DNA of 64,000 bases from Gammaproteobacteria bacterium (GTDB lineage Bacteria; Pseudomonadota; Gammaproteobacteria; Steroidobacterales; Rariloculaceae): positions 180,799 through 244,798 of the forward strand of contig JAJDWR010000025.1 in the NCBI GenBank assembly GCA_022825505.1. The letters are read 5' to 3'. This document shows, one piece after another, positions 17,817 to 26,023 of this stretch. The notes under the pieces were generated by a model that saw only the letters and a program-made list of their open reading frames with translations, ran no database searches and was not told the DNA's origin. Both the position numbers and the translations under genes were made by a program. How positions within the stretch are numbered: the first letter of the stretch is position 1; the number at the start of each line of letters is the position of its first letter.

Positions 17817-18553
17817 CTCTTTCCCTCATCGAATGCGATACCCACGCCGTCGGCATTTGAAATCCTGTGGTTTTCCTCGCCCAGTCGTAGCTTGTAGCCG
17901 ACCCCGTATACGCCTGCAATGGGGTCCACCTCGTCAGACACCTGCATCATTTTCCGCCGTATATTCTTGATGTGGGAGTCGACGCAACGGTCGGATACAG
18001 CCAGGGCTCTGCCATACACCTGGTCCATGATCGACTCGCGCGTGATGACCTGATTTCGTTTTGTTCCCAGGAGCAGGAGAATCTGAAACTCTTTCGGCGT
18101 AAGTTCTATTTCCTTGCCGTGGTAGTAGACACTGTATAGCCCCGGATACAGGATTAGTTTTCCTACGACAACCGTCTCGGCGGTTTCGGGCCTGGACCGA
18201 CGCAGTACAGCCCTGATTCGGGCCATGACTTCCCGGGCACTGAATGGCTTGCAGATATAATCATCCGCACCCAATTCCAGCCCGAGCAGGCGGTCAATCT
18301 CCGAGACTTTCGCGGTTACCATGATTACCGGCGTATCCGAGACCCTTCTCAGCGACTTGCATATGTCGATACCGGCGCAATCCGGAAGCATCAAGTCCAG
18401 CAGAACAAGGTCGGCGCCGTGTTTCTTCATGTAGGGCAGGACATCGAGGCCACGGTCAACGTGGTGGGCAGTGAATCCGTCCTTCCTTGCATAGGCTATC
18501 AACACTTCGGCGATGGCGTGCTCGTCTTCGACTACGAGAATATGGTTTTGCAT
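17813..18553 (-). CDS. baeR: BaeR-like OmpR-family response regulator
   Basis: About 246 residues: receiver domain with phospho-acceptor Asp53 in LLDLMLPDCAG and Lys in ICKPFSARE, then a winged-helix DNA-binding domain with ELTPKEFQILLLL and DSHIKNIRRKM. The stretch LPYMKKHGADLVLLDLMLP and IDRLLGLELGADDYICKP closely recall E. coli BaeR, which responds to envelope stress. The ATG at 18553 is chosen because it overlaps the kinase stop (TGATG) and starts exactly at the receiver; the frame is open for 35 residues upstream. The C-terminal 20 residues are an extension. Confidence 0.88.
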   Translation of the reverse strand: MQNHILVVEDEHAIAEVLIAYARKDGFTAHHVDRGLDVLPYMKKHGADLVLLDLMLPDCAGIDICKSLRRVSDTPVIMVTAKVSEIDRLLGLELGADDYICKPFSAREVMARIRAVLRRSRPETAETVVVGKLILYPGLYSVYYHGKEIELTPKEFQILLLLGTKRNQVITRESIMDQVYGRALAVSDRCVDSHIKNIRRKMMQVSDEVDPIAGVYGVGYKLRLGEENHRISNADGVGIAFDEGKR

Positions 18554-19932
18554 CAGACTGCCCCGGCCTTGGGGAACGTGCACTCGATGCCGACGCCGCC
18601 CAATTTCGAGTGGTAAGCCTTTATGCGGCCACCGAGTGTATCGACAATCGCCTTGCACAGAGCGAGCCCCAGGCCCGCACCTCCGTACCGGCGGCTGCGG
18701 GACTTCTCGACGCGGTAGAGGCGGTCGAACAGCAACGTCAACTCCACATCGGTCACGCCGGGCTCCGAGTCTTCGAATGACGTGATCACCTCGTTGTCGT
18801 TTTCCGAGACGTTGACGTCAATGCGGCCTCCCGCGCCGGTGTACCGGAAGCTGTTCTGAAGTATGTTCGCATAGACCTGCAATAGCCTGTCCGAGTCCGC
18901 ACGAATTCGCACGGGACCGTGCAGCGACGACATAAGGCGTACGTCGATGGACTTCTTGGCGCACGTGGGCTGCAATCGTTTGATGGATTGATTCAGCAGG
19001 CGCAAGGGATCGACGTCGGACTTGCGAAATCTGAGTTGTCCGGACTCCGCCAGCGACAATTCGTACAGGTCATCGATCAGGTGACTGATTCGATCGGTCT
19101 CCCTGGCCAGGAATGCCAGGCGATCCGGTTCGGCTTCAAGGACACCGGCTTGCATCGCCTCGAATTGAGACTGCAGGACGGTCACGGGCGTCCTCAGTTC
19201 ATGGGCAATGTCCGTCGCCCATTGCCGCCGATCGCGTTCGTTCTTTTTCAACGTCTTGGCAAGCTCGTTGAAGTCCTCGCACAGTTTCGCCAGTTCATCG
19301 TTGCCCGCAACGGCAAGCTTGCTGTCGTATTGGCCCGCGCGCAGCCTGGCCGTACCCTCCGCCAATTGACGAACCGGCGACAGAATCCGTCGCGACAACA
19401 GGTGGGCTACCGTCAACGCACAGAGCAGCACGACAGCGCCCGCCGCCACCCCGACCAGTAGCTGCCGAGAAAGAAACGCGGCATCGGGGCCGTCCTCCAG
19501 CGAGCGAATCGGGACCAACCCAATGTAACCCACCAACTCGTTGCGAAATTCCAGAGGGCGTTGGATCGGGTTTTCGGCGATGTTTGGTCTGCCGAAAACA
19601 ACGCGCTTGTCCGTGTCGTAGAGGCTGGTGCGTCTGGCGACGTTGCCTATTCCTGGAGGGGCATCGGGCAGACTCGGTTGAACGGCAGCTTCCTGAATTC
19701 CGGTGACCGTATAGCGTAGATTCCGGTCAACTCTCAGCCGATCCCAGGACCCCTCCATCGCAAAGTGGTCCAGCAGCCGCCCCTCTATGATGCGAATTCG
19801 CTCGATCTCACTTTGAACGATGAGCGAGTAGTAGCCCTGTCTCAGCCCTGTCTGCATCAATGCAACCAGGACGACGATGGCCAGCAACGTCGTAAGAAAA
19901 AAGCCGAGTAGAAGTTTGGCAGCCAGCTTCAA
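18553..19932 (-). CDS. baeS: BaeS-like sensor histidine kinase
   Basis: 459-residue inner-membrane kinase. The first transmembrane helix is at residues 8-28, a periplasmic sensor region at about 30-155 and the second helix at about 158-180, followed by HAMP. The phospho-acceptor His244 is in DIAHELRTP. The ATPase domain has NILQNSFRYT, a G1 box in the BaeS form DSEPG instead of DxGxG, and GGAGLGLALCKAI. It probably senses envelope stress or a substrate-derived signal and phosphorylates the coupled regulator. It is the first gene of a four-gene run that includes the amidohydrolase and a DUF6152 protein. Confidence 0.9.
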   Translation of the reverse strand: MKLAAKLLLGFFLTTLLAIVVLVALMQTGLRQGYYSLIVQSEIERIRIIEGRLLDHFAMEGSWDRLRVDRNLRYTVTGIQEAAVQPSLPDAPPGIGNVARRTSLYDTDKRVVFGRPNIAENPIQRPLEFRNELVGYIGLVPIRSLEDGPDAAFLSRQLLVGVAAGAVVLLCALTVAHLLSRRILSPVRQLAEGTARLRAGQYDSKLAVAGNDELAKLCEDFNELAKTLKKNERDRRQWATDIAHELRTPVTVLQSQFEAMQAGVLEAEPDRLAFLARETDRISHLIDDLYELSLAESGQLRFRKSDVDPLRLLNQSIKRLQPTCAKKSIDVRLMSSLHGPVRIRADSDRLLQVYANILQNSFRYTGAGGRIDVNVSENDNEVITSFEDSEPGVTDVELTLLFDRLYRVEKSRSRRYGGAGLGLALCKAIVDTLGGRIKAYHSKLGGVGIECTFPKAGAV

Positions 19933-19972
19933 GACGCATCACTCCACGAGAAAACGGCTCGTGGATTCAGGA

Positions 19973-21001
19973 TTAGTCGCCGACCAGGAAGTCCAGTGCT
20001 TCTTCGTTCCCTATGGTCAACAGGAAGGCGAGTTCATCCGCCATCCACCAGGCATTGGTCCACTTGTCGCCTTCGAATTCGGCAAAGCCGAGTTCCCAGT
20101 CGTGCAAGTCGTTGCCGGACGGAGGTATTCCGTACAGCGGCCCGGAGTTCACGGCCGTCAGCCGGAACGACATCATCGCCAGGTCACCCTCGGCCACGAT
20201 GGTACCGATCATGTCTCGACGTCCGCTCATCGACTGGCCGTGCGATCCTTCGACACCCAGTTCAGCGCCCCGCTCGACAATGTTGTCAATGCCGCCCCGC
20301 ACCCGGGTCGCGTAGGGTCTTCCGGTAGTCCGCCCGTGCTGTCCCATTGCCCATGAAACGTAGTCTGCGGGCTTGTCCTGCGACTTGTACGCCAACAATA
20401 GTCTCTTGTGCCGATACTCCGGCGTGTCGGCGGGACTGGCCATCAGTTCCTGAAGCGCTTCGTCATACGTGCGGACATCGTCGTACACCGGCGCGAGGTT
20501 GATCTTGCCGTCCTGGCGCGCAGGAAGGCGGGCGCCCAGTTGGCGCAGCAGCCGAGCCTCCTCCGCCATGAACCAGCTCTCCACGATCTTGCCGTTCTCC
20601 AGCTTGAGAATTGCGCCCGATACGATGTCGATGGGTTTTCCCGTGGCCGGGATACCATAGAGGTTTCCGCTGTGGGTGCCTGTGATCTGAAGCCTGGCCG
20701 CTACCAGGTCGCCTTCACCCATGAGCTGAATGACCGTATTCGTACGATCGGTAATCGCCTCGGGCACGGGCTGCATCATCTCAGCCAGCACCGGGTCGTC
20801 GGCGTTGTACTTCAGGTTCTCGAATTCGTGCCGAAGCTGCATGTGATTTTCGGCTTCCGTTGCGGCGGCGACTGAGGCGAATTCTGCGGTTCCCATGGCT
20901 TCGATATAACGTTGCGCCACTGCCTTGTTGGCTTCGACATCTGCCGACGCCGGATTTATCAAGAACAGGGCTGAACTCATGGCTAAGACTGGAATCTTCA
21001 T
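19973..21001 (-). CDS. Exported protein with two SnoaL/NTF2-like domains
   Basis: 342-residue secreted protein. The ATG at 21001 has an AAAGGAG ribosome-binding site and starts a signal peptide ending near NPASA. Two repeats of an NTF2/SnoaL-like cone fold are seen: residues about 25-180 (RYIEAMG, THSGNLYGIPATGK, LKLENGKIVESW) and about 210-342 (MIGTIVAEGDLAMMSFRLT, NSGPLYGIPPSG, KWTNAWWMAD). The related motifs YGIPATGK and YGIPPSG mark the duplication. Such folds serve as ester cyclases, isomerases or binding proteins; the role is unknown. It lies upstream of baeS in the same direction. Confidence 0.78.
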   Translation of the reverse strand: MKIPVLAMSSALFLINPASADVEANKAVAQRYIEAMGTAEFASVAAATEAENHMQLRHEFENLKYNADDPVLAEMMQPVPEAITDRTNTVIQLMGEGDLVAARLQITGTHSGNLYGIPATGKPIDIVSGAILKLENGKIVESWFMAEEARLLRQLGARLPARQDGKINLAPVYDDVRTYDEALQELMASPADTPEYRHKRLLLAYKSQDKPADYVSWAMGQHGRTTGRPYATRVRGGIDNIVERGAELGVEGSHGQSMSGRRDMIGTIVAEGDLAMMSFRLTAVNSGPLYGIPPSGNDLHDWELGFAEFEGDKWTNAWWMADELAFLLTIGNEEALDFLVGD

Positions 21002-21054
21002 CTTGAAACTGCTCCTTTGGGTTGGGGCAAACTTGTGAGGACAAAAGCGTTTTG

Positions 21055-21606
21055 TTAGTTGTTGAAGGTCAGCGAGGATGAGGCAAGCACCTTGCCGTCG
21101 ATCGCTCCGGTCAGGGCGGCCCAATCCACATTGATGTCGTCCTGATCGCCCAGGCCGGTTGTTTCCGAATCAAGGGCGTAGACGGTAATGGTGTAGGAAT
21201 GGCTGGCGTTCCCCGGCGAGCATGGCGGGGTGTAGCCGATGTACCGCCGGTCTTTATCACTGCCTTCGGTCCCGATGGATTCGGCATTGCCGCGCGACAG
21301 GGACGTCGTGTCCGCCGGGATATTCCAGACCAGCCAATAATGACTTGGGTTGTCGACTCCCTCTACTCTGTCCCGTGGGTAGTGATGCATGATTACGGCG
21401 AAGCTTTCGGTGCCGGCGGGAGCGCCTTCCCAACGGATCGGAGGCGACAGCCCGTCGCCTCCATCGCGCGTGCACTTGAGATCCGCGGGGAGTGTGCCGC
21501 CTTCCTCGATGACCGGGCTGGTCAGGACAAGCTCTGCGCTTGCGGACACGGATAAGAATGCAATTGAAACGGCTGTGCCAAGGCCAGGCAGGGTAGGTAG
21601 TCTCAT
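21055..21606 (-). CDS. YbhB/YbcL-type PEBP protein, exported
   Basis: 183-residue phosphatidylethanolamine-binding-protein family member with a signal peptide ending in SASA. The ligand-site motifs are present: LSPPIRWEGAPAGTESFAVIMHH, HYWLVWNIPAD and YIGYTPPCSPGNASHSYTITVYAL. The ligand and role are unknown. It has the same direction as, and a short gap to, the SnoaL-like gene downstream and the NAD(P)-binding gene upstream. Confidence 0.9.
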   Translation of the reverse strand: MRLPTLPGLGTAVSIAFLSVSASAELVLTSPVIEEGGTLPADLKCTRDGGDGLSPPIRWEGAPAGTESFAVIMHHYPRDRVEGVDNPSHYWLVWNIPADTTSLSRGNAESIGTEGSDKDRRYIGYTPPCSPGNASHSYTITVYALDSETTGLGDQDDINVDWAALTGAIDGKVLASSSLTFNN

Positions 21607-21636
21607 GTTCTGGTTTCCTTTCAGGTTGAAGGAGCA

Positions 21637-22392
21637 CTAGTAGCCGACTGTCATGCGGCGCTTTAGCGATTTGGGATTCTCGATCTCGTCAATCACCGCA
21701 GCCGCCGCATCTCGATGCGAAATGCCTCCGGGGCGGCCATCCGCGCCGACCAGCACCTCATCCCATCCCTGCCGATAAATTCCGGTGCGAGGCCCGTCCC
21801 GATCGTATTGCCCGGAGGGTGAGACAACGGTCCAGTTGACGGAAGTGGTTGCACGATAGTTCTGCAGGGCAAGCCAATGGCCGCATACCAGACCGTGCTG
21901 CGATGTGCCTTCCGTCCCGGGTCGTGCGTCCAGCCCCAGGACGCCGTTGGAATAGAGCGTAGAACCGCCACCTAGCTGGATAACACGGGGTGCGGCTTCA
22001 CCCAGACTTCTTGACGCGGCAATAAAGGTCTTCGACGCCCGGTAATTGAGCGTTTCCTCCGGATAGTTGTTAGGTCCATAGCCTCTCACCGAAATCACGA
22101 TGGCATCGGCGCCTTCGATGATCTCGAGCATGGATTCCAGACTGCTGACGTCGCCACCGACCGCGGTGAAGTTCGGGTGATCCACACTCAGGGTTTCGAG
22201 ATTACGGCTTACGCCGATGACGTCGTGGCCGCGCTCCAGCGCTTCGGTCACAATTTTCGACCCGATATTGCCGGTTGCACCGTAGATGACGACGGTCTCT
22301 GCCTGTGCAGCCATACCGGGGAGCAGGCAGGAAATCCAGATCAGGCTTGAGAAGAGCCTTGACCTTGCGCCGTGTCCGGTTTCAGCTTTCAT
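21637..22392 (-). CDS. Exported NAD(P)-binding Rossmann protein
   Basis: 251-residue protein of the atypical short-chain dehydrogenase (NAD(P)H-binding) group. The ATG at 22392 overlaps the stop of the YHYH gene by four bases, so the two are coupled. The Rossmann motif VVIYGATGNIGSKIV follows a hydrophobic leader ending in AAQAE, which would place this fold in the periplasm, an unusual site for a nucleotide-dependent enzyme. The protein lacks an obvious YxxxK motif. It may be a sensor or bind another dinucleotide-like ligand. Confidence 0.8.
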   Translation of the reverse strand: MKAETGHGARSRLFSSLIWISCLLPGMAAQAETVVIYGATGNIGSKIVTEALERGHDVIGVSRNLETLSVDHPNFTAVGGDVSSLESMLEIIEGADAIVISVRGYGPNNYPEETLNYRASKTFIAASRSLGEAAPRVIQLGGGSTLYSNGVLGLDARPGTEGTSQHGLVCGHWLALQNYRATTSVNWTVVSPSGQYDRDGPRTGIYRQGWDEVLVGADGRPGGISHRDAAAAVIDEIENPKSLKRRMTVGY

Positions 22393-23561
22393 GGTCCACC
22401 CATTCCGCCACCAGGTGGCCCCCCCATTCCGCCTCCGGGAGGCGGTCCCATTCCACCTCCGGGAGGCCCTCCCATTCCGCCGCCTGTCCTGATGACATGA
22501 CAGAACTCGCCGGACTCCACGACGCCGCCATTGGTGACGGTCTTCCACTCGACTTCAAAGCAGTTCTCGTCGTCCGTCGGTGAGGACTCGATATAGTAGG
22601 ACTCGCCCTGGTAGTTGTAGGTCAATAGTCCGGTTCCGGCGCCATCGTGAGTGAAGGTCAGATCCTCCACGAGCGTGGGTCTTCCGGAGGGCCGATTGAT
22701 GCCAATAGTTGGCACCGTGCTCAGGTCGCCCACTTCTCCGACCAGACACTGGATGATGTAGGGCGGTGCGTCGGACGTGTGATAGCGATAGCCGAATACC
22801 GGATCAGGCTGGCCATTGCAAACGTCGAGGACTCCCGCCGCGATGGGTGAGCCGTCCGGGTTGTCATTTGCATACATCGGGAAGCCGTCGAAACCCCAGG
22901 CGATGATGGGATTGTCATCCCTGTTGGCCATCTGTTCGATCATGCAGCGAGGCAGCTCGTGATAGTGGTAGTCGTCACCCCTGCCCACATGACCGCCACA
23001 GAAATCGATTTCCTGGCGAAGCAGCGTATCGACATGCGGTTGATGGTAGTAGAGGTCGTCCACGTTTATTTCTCCGCCGGCGCTGTAGTCGAAGATCGGT
23101 ATGCCGTTGACCGCGATGGCCAGCGAGGAATCGCGGGTCTGAGGCGCTCCGGTAAAGGCCGAATTGAAATGAACCGGCGCGTGGTATCCCGGGGCCGGCA
23201 GGGGAATCTGCTCATTCGTGCCCACGATGCCGGTCATCATTTCGTGGCTCGGGTAGCTATCGGAATGGATGAGTGCGCGATCGCTGTGGCAGGTCACCCG
23301 TGCTTCGTCTTCGAATCCCGCTTCCATTACCGAGGCAATTACTGCAGCACAATGCTCGGAAGGGGATAGCGTGGTCGCAATCTCGCTGCGGGCGGGAACA
23401 TCGCGGGGTCTCTGCGTGTCGCCACTACCTTGCGCATTTGCATCGCCAGGCACTGAATCGCCGGAACAACCGGCGAGAACCAAGGGCACAAGCACGGCAC
23501 AAGGTACCGTTCTGCAGGTCCACTTTGTTCGCTCGGTATTCAAGGTATGTCCCCTCCGCAT
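22389..23561 (-). CDS. YHYH-domain lipoprotein with Gly/Met/Pro repeats at the C-terminus
   Basis: 390-residue lipoprotein (lipobox VLAGC). The YHYH domain is visible as GRGDDYHYHELP with IIAWGFDGFPMYAND after it; its function is unknown, though it occurs in secreted proteins. The C-terminus consists of imperfect repeats GGGMGGPP, GGGMGPPP, GGGMGGPP, GGGMGGP directly before the stop. The ATG at 23561 is preferred over an upstream start at 23609 because it begins the lipoprotein signal. It is coupled to the NAD(P)-binding gene downstream. Confidence 0.85.
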   Translation of the reverse strand: MRRGHTLNTERTKWTCRTVPCAVLVPLVLAGCSGDSVPGDANAQGSGDTQRPRDVPARSEIATTLSPSEHCAAVIASVMEAGFEDEARVTCHSDRALIHSDSYPSHEMMTGIVGTNEQIPLPAPGYHAPVHFNSAFTGAPQTRDSSLAIAVNGIPIFDYSAGGEINVDDLYYHQPHVDTLLRQEIDFCGGHVGRGDDYHYHELPRCMIEQMANRDDNPIIAWGFDGFPMYANDNPDGSPIAAGVLDVCNGQPDPVFGYRYHTSDAPPYIIQCLVGEVGDLSTVPTIGINRPSGRPTLVEDLTFTHDGAGTGLLTYNYQGESYYIESSPTDDENCFEVEWKTVTNGGVVESGEFCHVIRTGGGMGGPPGGGMGPPPGGGMGGPPGGGMGGP

Positions 23562-23702
23562 TTCGCTTTCGTCAGAAAAAATCGCAGCGAGAATTCCGCC
23601 CCTCCCCATGCGCTCTCATTTATCGAACCTATGAGAGCACTCATCGACACCTGAAGCTTTCTCCAACCTCTTGCCGGCTTGCCGATAGCACCTTGACCTT
23701 GA

Positions 23703-24371
23703 CTACTCCGGCGCGGAAAGGGTGAACCGGCACAGCACGGTATTGTCCGTGTCCAGATCCGCCGTCCAGATCAGCCGGGCTTCGCTGTTCCAGGAAACCT
23801 GATTGAATCCACCCATGGGCCGAACCTCCTGCCGCGAGCGCACGACCGCCTCGGGCCAGGCGCTGTCGTCAAAATTCGTATTCTTCCAATTGTCGGGCTC
23901 GGGCTGGATGAGGGCCTCGCAAGCCTGTTCCGGGTTCGATGAACGTTCGCAGCTCCTGTCGAGCGGCGCCTGATGAATTGCCAGGCAACGCCAGCTCTCG
24001 TCCGACATCGCCACGGGGCTGTTCGTCTCCGCGTCCACGAACTGAGCGATGAATCCTCCATCGCCCGTCATCTGCCGGCGCGACCCGATGTATTCCAGAC
24101 CGGAATCGTCTTCCATGTAGTCCCTGATCAGGACGCTGAGCACCGCCGACGGATCGGTTTCGAAAGTAAACGATTCCGAATTGAAAGACTGTTCGGTGTC
24201 GTATGGAACGGTGTCTTCCTTCACCAACTCGTCTCCGGCGTACAAGGCAAACCAGTTGTCCACCCACACATCCGCGTTGACCGTCAACGGAACCGGTTCG
24301 TCGGCGCTGCCGGCTGGCGAAATCGCCAGACTGGCGACGCACGCGAGAAAGACAAATGCTCGATTATTCAT
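23703..24371 (-). CDS. Secreted protein of unknown function
   Basis: 222-residue protein with a signal peptide (MNNRAFVFLACVASLAISPA). It is rich in predicted beta-strands and aromatic residues (VWVDNWFALYAGD, FIAQFVDAETNSPVAMS, FNQVSWNSEARLIWTADL) and has four cysteines in the middle part that could form disulfides. The layout recalls a galactose-binding-like beta-sandwich of extracellular proteins, but no enzyme motif is seen. It precedes the YHYH gene in the same direction by about 140 bases. Confidence 0.72.
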   Translation of the reverse strand: MNNRAFVFLACVASLAISPAGSADEPVPLTVNADVWVDNWFALYAGDELVKEDTVPYDTEQSFNSESFTFETDPSAVLSVLIRDYMEDDSGLEYIGSRRQMTGDGGFIAQFVDAETNSPVAMSDESWRCLAIHQAPLDRSCERSSNPEQACEALIQPEPDNWKNTNFDDSAWPEAVVRSRQEVRPMGGFNQVSWNSEARLIWTADLDTDNTVLCRFTLSAPE

Positions 24372-24676
24372 TGAATGCCCAATCCGAGTCGGAGAACGCA
24401 AACCGCGGCTCAGCCTGTCTGGCCGATTCGCTTCACCAGTGAATGGTACATGCCAATTGTGGAGCCAATATGGTGATGACGGAGAATCCTCTTCCCGGAG
24501 GGCTTGCTACAGAGGGGCGCCGCTTATTGCCGTGATCATCATATTGGCTCCACAATTGGCATGTACCATTGTTCATGCTCTTCCCGGCAGTGGCGCAACG
24601 ATTACGGAGAAATGCTCGAGGCGATGTCACTGCTGCCTCTTCCTTCGGCGCCGCCCCGGAATGACAGGTGAACAAC
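24372..24676. other. 305-base intergenic region between divergent genes
   Basis: Between the divergent secreted-protein gene and the DUF6152 copy at 24677. It holds the inverted-repeat element described separately. The ATG at 24677 has an AGGTG ribosome-binding site at 24666-24670. No convincing gene is seen; short frames in it arise from the palindrome. Confidence 0.7.
24442..24570. repeat. Palindromic element with 31-bp perfect inverted arms
   Basis: Bases 24442-24472 are the exact reverse complement of 24540-24570 (31 of 31). With two mismatches the arms extend inward to 24480 and 24532, giving 39-base arms and a 51-base loop. Each arm contains CCAATTGTGG and ends in AATGGTACATGCC outward. 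No transposase lies nearby. It could be a MITE, a remnant of an insertion, or an RNA hairpin in the leader of the DUF6152 gene. Confidence 0.8.
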
Positions 24677-25714
24677 ATGCAACTCCTCAAGATTCTGGCG
24701 CTGGCCAGCCCCTTCCTGATGCTGTCTCCCCAAGCCGTTTCGCATCACAGTTGGGCCTCCATTTTCGATGCGGACGGGGATATCGAGATTGAAGGTGTCG
24801 TTACAAGAATCCTTTGGCGAAACCCGCATGTCCAGTTCCAGGTGACGACAGACCAGGGCACGCCCGCGGAAACGGTCTGGACTATTGAAAGCAACGCGGT
24901 GGCCAGGCTCACGCGCATGGGCGTGGACGAGGATGTGCTTCCTTTGGGCGCTCACGTGAAGGTCGCCGGTTTTCCCTCTCTATCGGGTGCCCATGAAATT
25001 TTTGTGAATCACCTGCTGCTGCCCGATCAAACGGAAGTGATCATGTCGAGGACGGCGGGACGCCGATGGACGGGAGACGTCATCGGTTCCACCGACGCGC
25101 TCCACGGCGGTGTGGTCGAGGACGAAATCTCCAGGCGCCCGACCTCCATATTCGGAAGCTGGCATGTCATCTATGGAGCTGAGGGGAGCCATGGCGCCGG
25201 TCGTGGCAGAACAGACGACTGGACTGATCATGCGCTTGCGTTCCGGGCCGAGCAGGAAGCCGCAGGGCTGGGAGGCCGGCCCCATCGGCACGATTGCTCT
25301 CCCAGACAGGCACTTTCCATTTTTGGCGAGCCTTATCCGATCGCACTCGTCGATCTCGGGGATACGATCGAAATCAGACTGGAGTTCCTGGATACCTATC
25401 GCACCGTTCATATGGACCCCGACAAACCGATCCCTGCAGAAATTCCCAAGGATCATCTTGGGTATTCAAGGGGCCACTGGTTGGGAGATACCCTGGTAGT
25501 TGAAACAATCATCTATCGCGAAGGCGGTGTAGATGGGGATGACTACATGCAGGCGCATGAAACCTTCCACCTGAGCGCAGACCGCAATCGACTCGCCTAC
25601 TCGCAGGTTATTGTCGATCCCCTGATGATGAAAACGCCGACCATGACAAAAAAATGGTGGCAGCATATTCCGGGTCTTGAACTTCAGCCGTACGATTGTG
25701 CTGGTGCGATCTGA
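24677..25714 (+). CDS. Exported DUF6152 protein, copy 2
   Basis: 345-residue DUF6152-type protein. Signal peptide MQLLKILALASPFLMLSP ends in QAVS, so the mature protein should begin His23-His24 (HHSWASIF). The OB-like domain follows (GVVTRILWRNPHVQFQV), and the second half has TYRTVHMDP, SRGHWLGDTLVVETI and a C-terminal PGLELQPYDC. It is more distant from the other two copies than they are from each other and lacks their Gly/Met linker; instead it has an HRHDC segment in the middle. Function unknown. It precedes a TonB receptor in the same direction. Confidence 0.82.
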   Translation: MQLLKILALASPFLMLSPQAVSHHSWASIFDADGDIEIEGVVTRILWRNPHVQFQVTTDQGTPAETVWTIESNAVARLTRMGVDEDVLPLGAHVKVAGFPSLSGAHEIFVNHLLLPDQTEVIMSRTAGRRWTGDVIGSTDALHGGVVEDEISRRPTSIFGSWHVIYGAEGSHGAGRGRTDDWTDHALAFRAEQEAAGLGGRPHRHDCSPRQALSIFGEPYPIALVDLGDTIEIRLEFLDTYRTVHMDPDKPIPAEIPKDHLGYSRGHWLGDTLVVETIIYREGGVDGDDYMQAHETFHLSADRNRLAYSQVIVDPLMMKTPTMTKKWWQHIPGLELQPYDCAGAI

Positions 25715-26023
25715 TTCTTGAATGTGGACGCACCTGACGAGCATCAGGCTGACCTTGCGGGGTCGCCCGTCGAATATTCGGTCGCGCAGTGGGAAGACAG
25801 CAACACTCAGGTGGTTACAATCACGGACATCGACTGAAGGCTCTATAGCAACGACAGCACTCCTCGCATCTGGAAGGCAGTCGCCTTTCTCCATTTTCCC
25901 TCCACATTTGGCCTGTATAGTCTCCTCAGGGCGGTTTGATCGCCAATTGTTGCCTTTTCACAACGATCTGATCGGTCGAAGAAGTTTGAGGTAACCGAAA
26001 ACAACCAAACAGGGGTGGATTAG
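25715..26023 (+). other. 309-base intergenic region before the large TonB receptor
   Basis: The first 120 bases can be read, without a start codon of normal type, as an acidic frame ending ITDID and a stop at 25836-25838. This could be the remnant of a lost 3' gene end, but it is too short to classify. The rest is AT-richer and presumably carries the receptor promoter. No confident -35/-10 pair was found. Confidence 0.4.

Noticed and set aside
24433..24690. Small reading frames inside the inverted repeat
   Set aside because: Both strands read similar peptides only because the arms are palindromic; no start with a ribosome-binding site.
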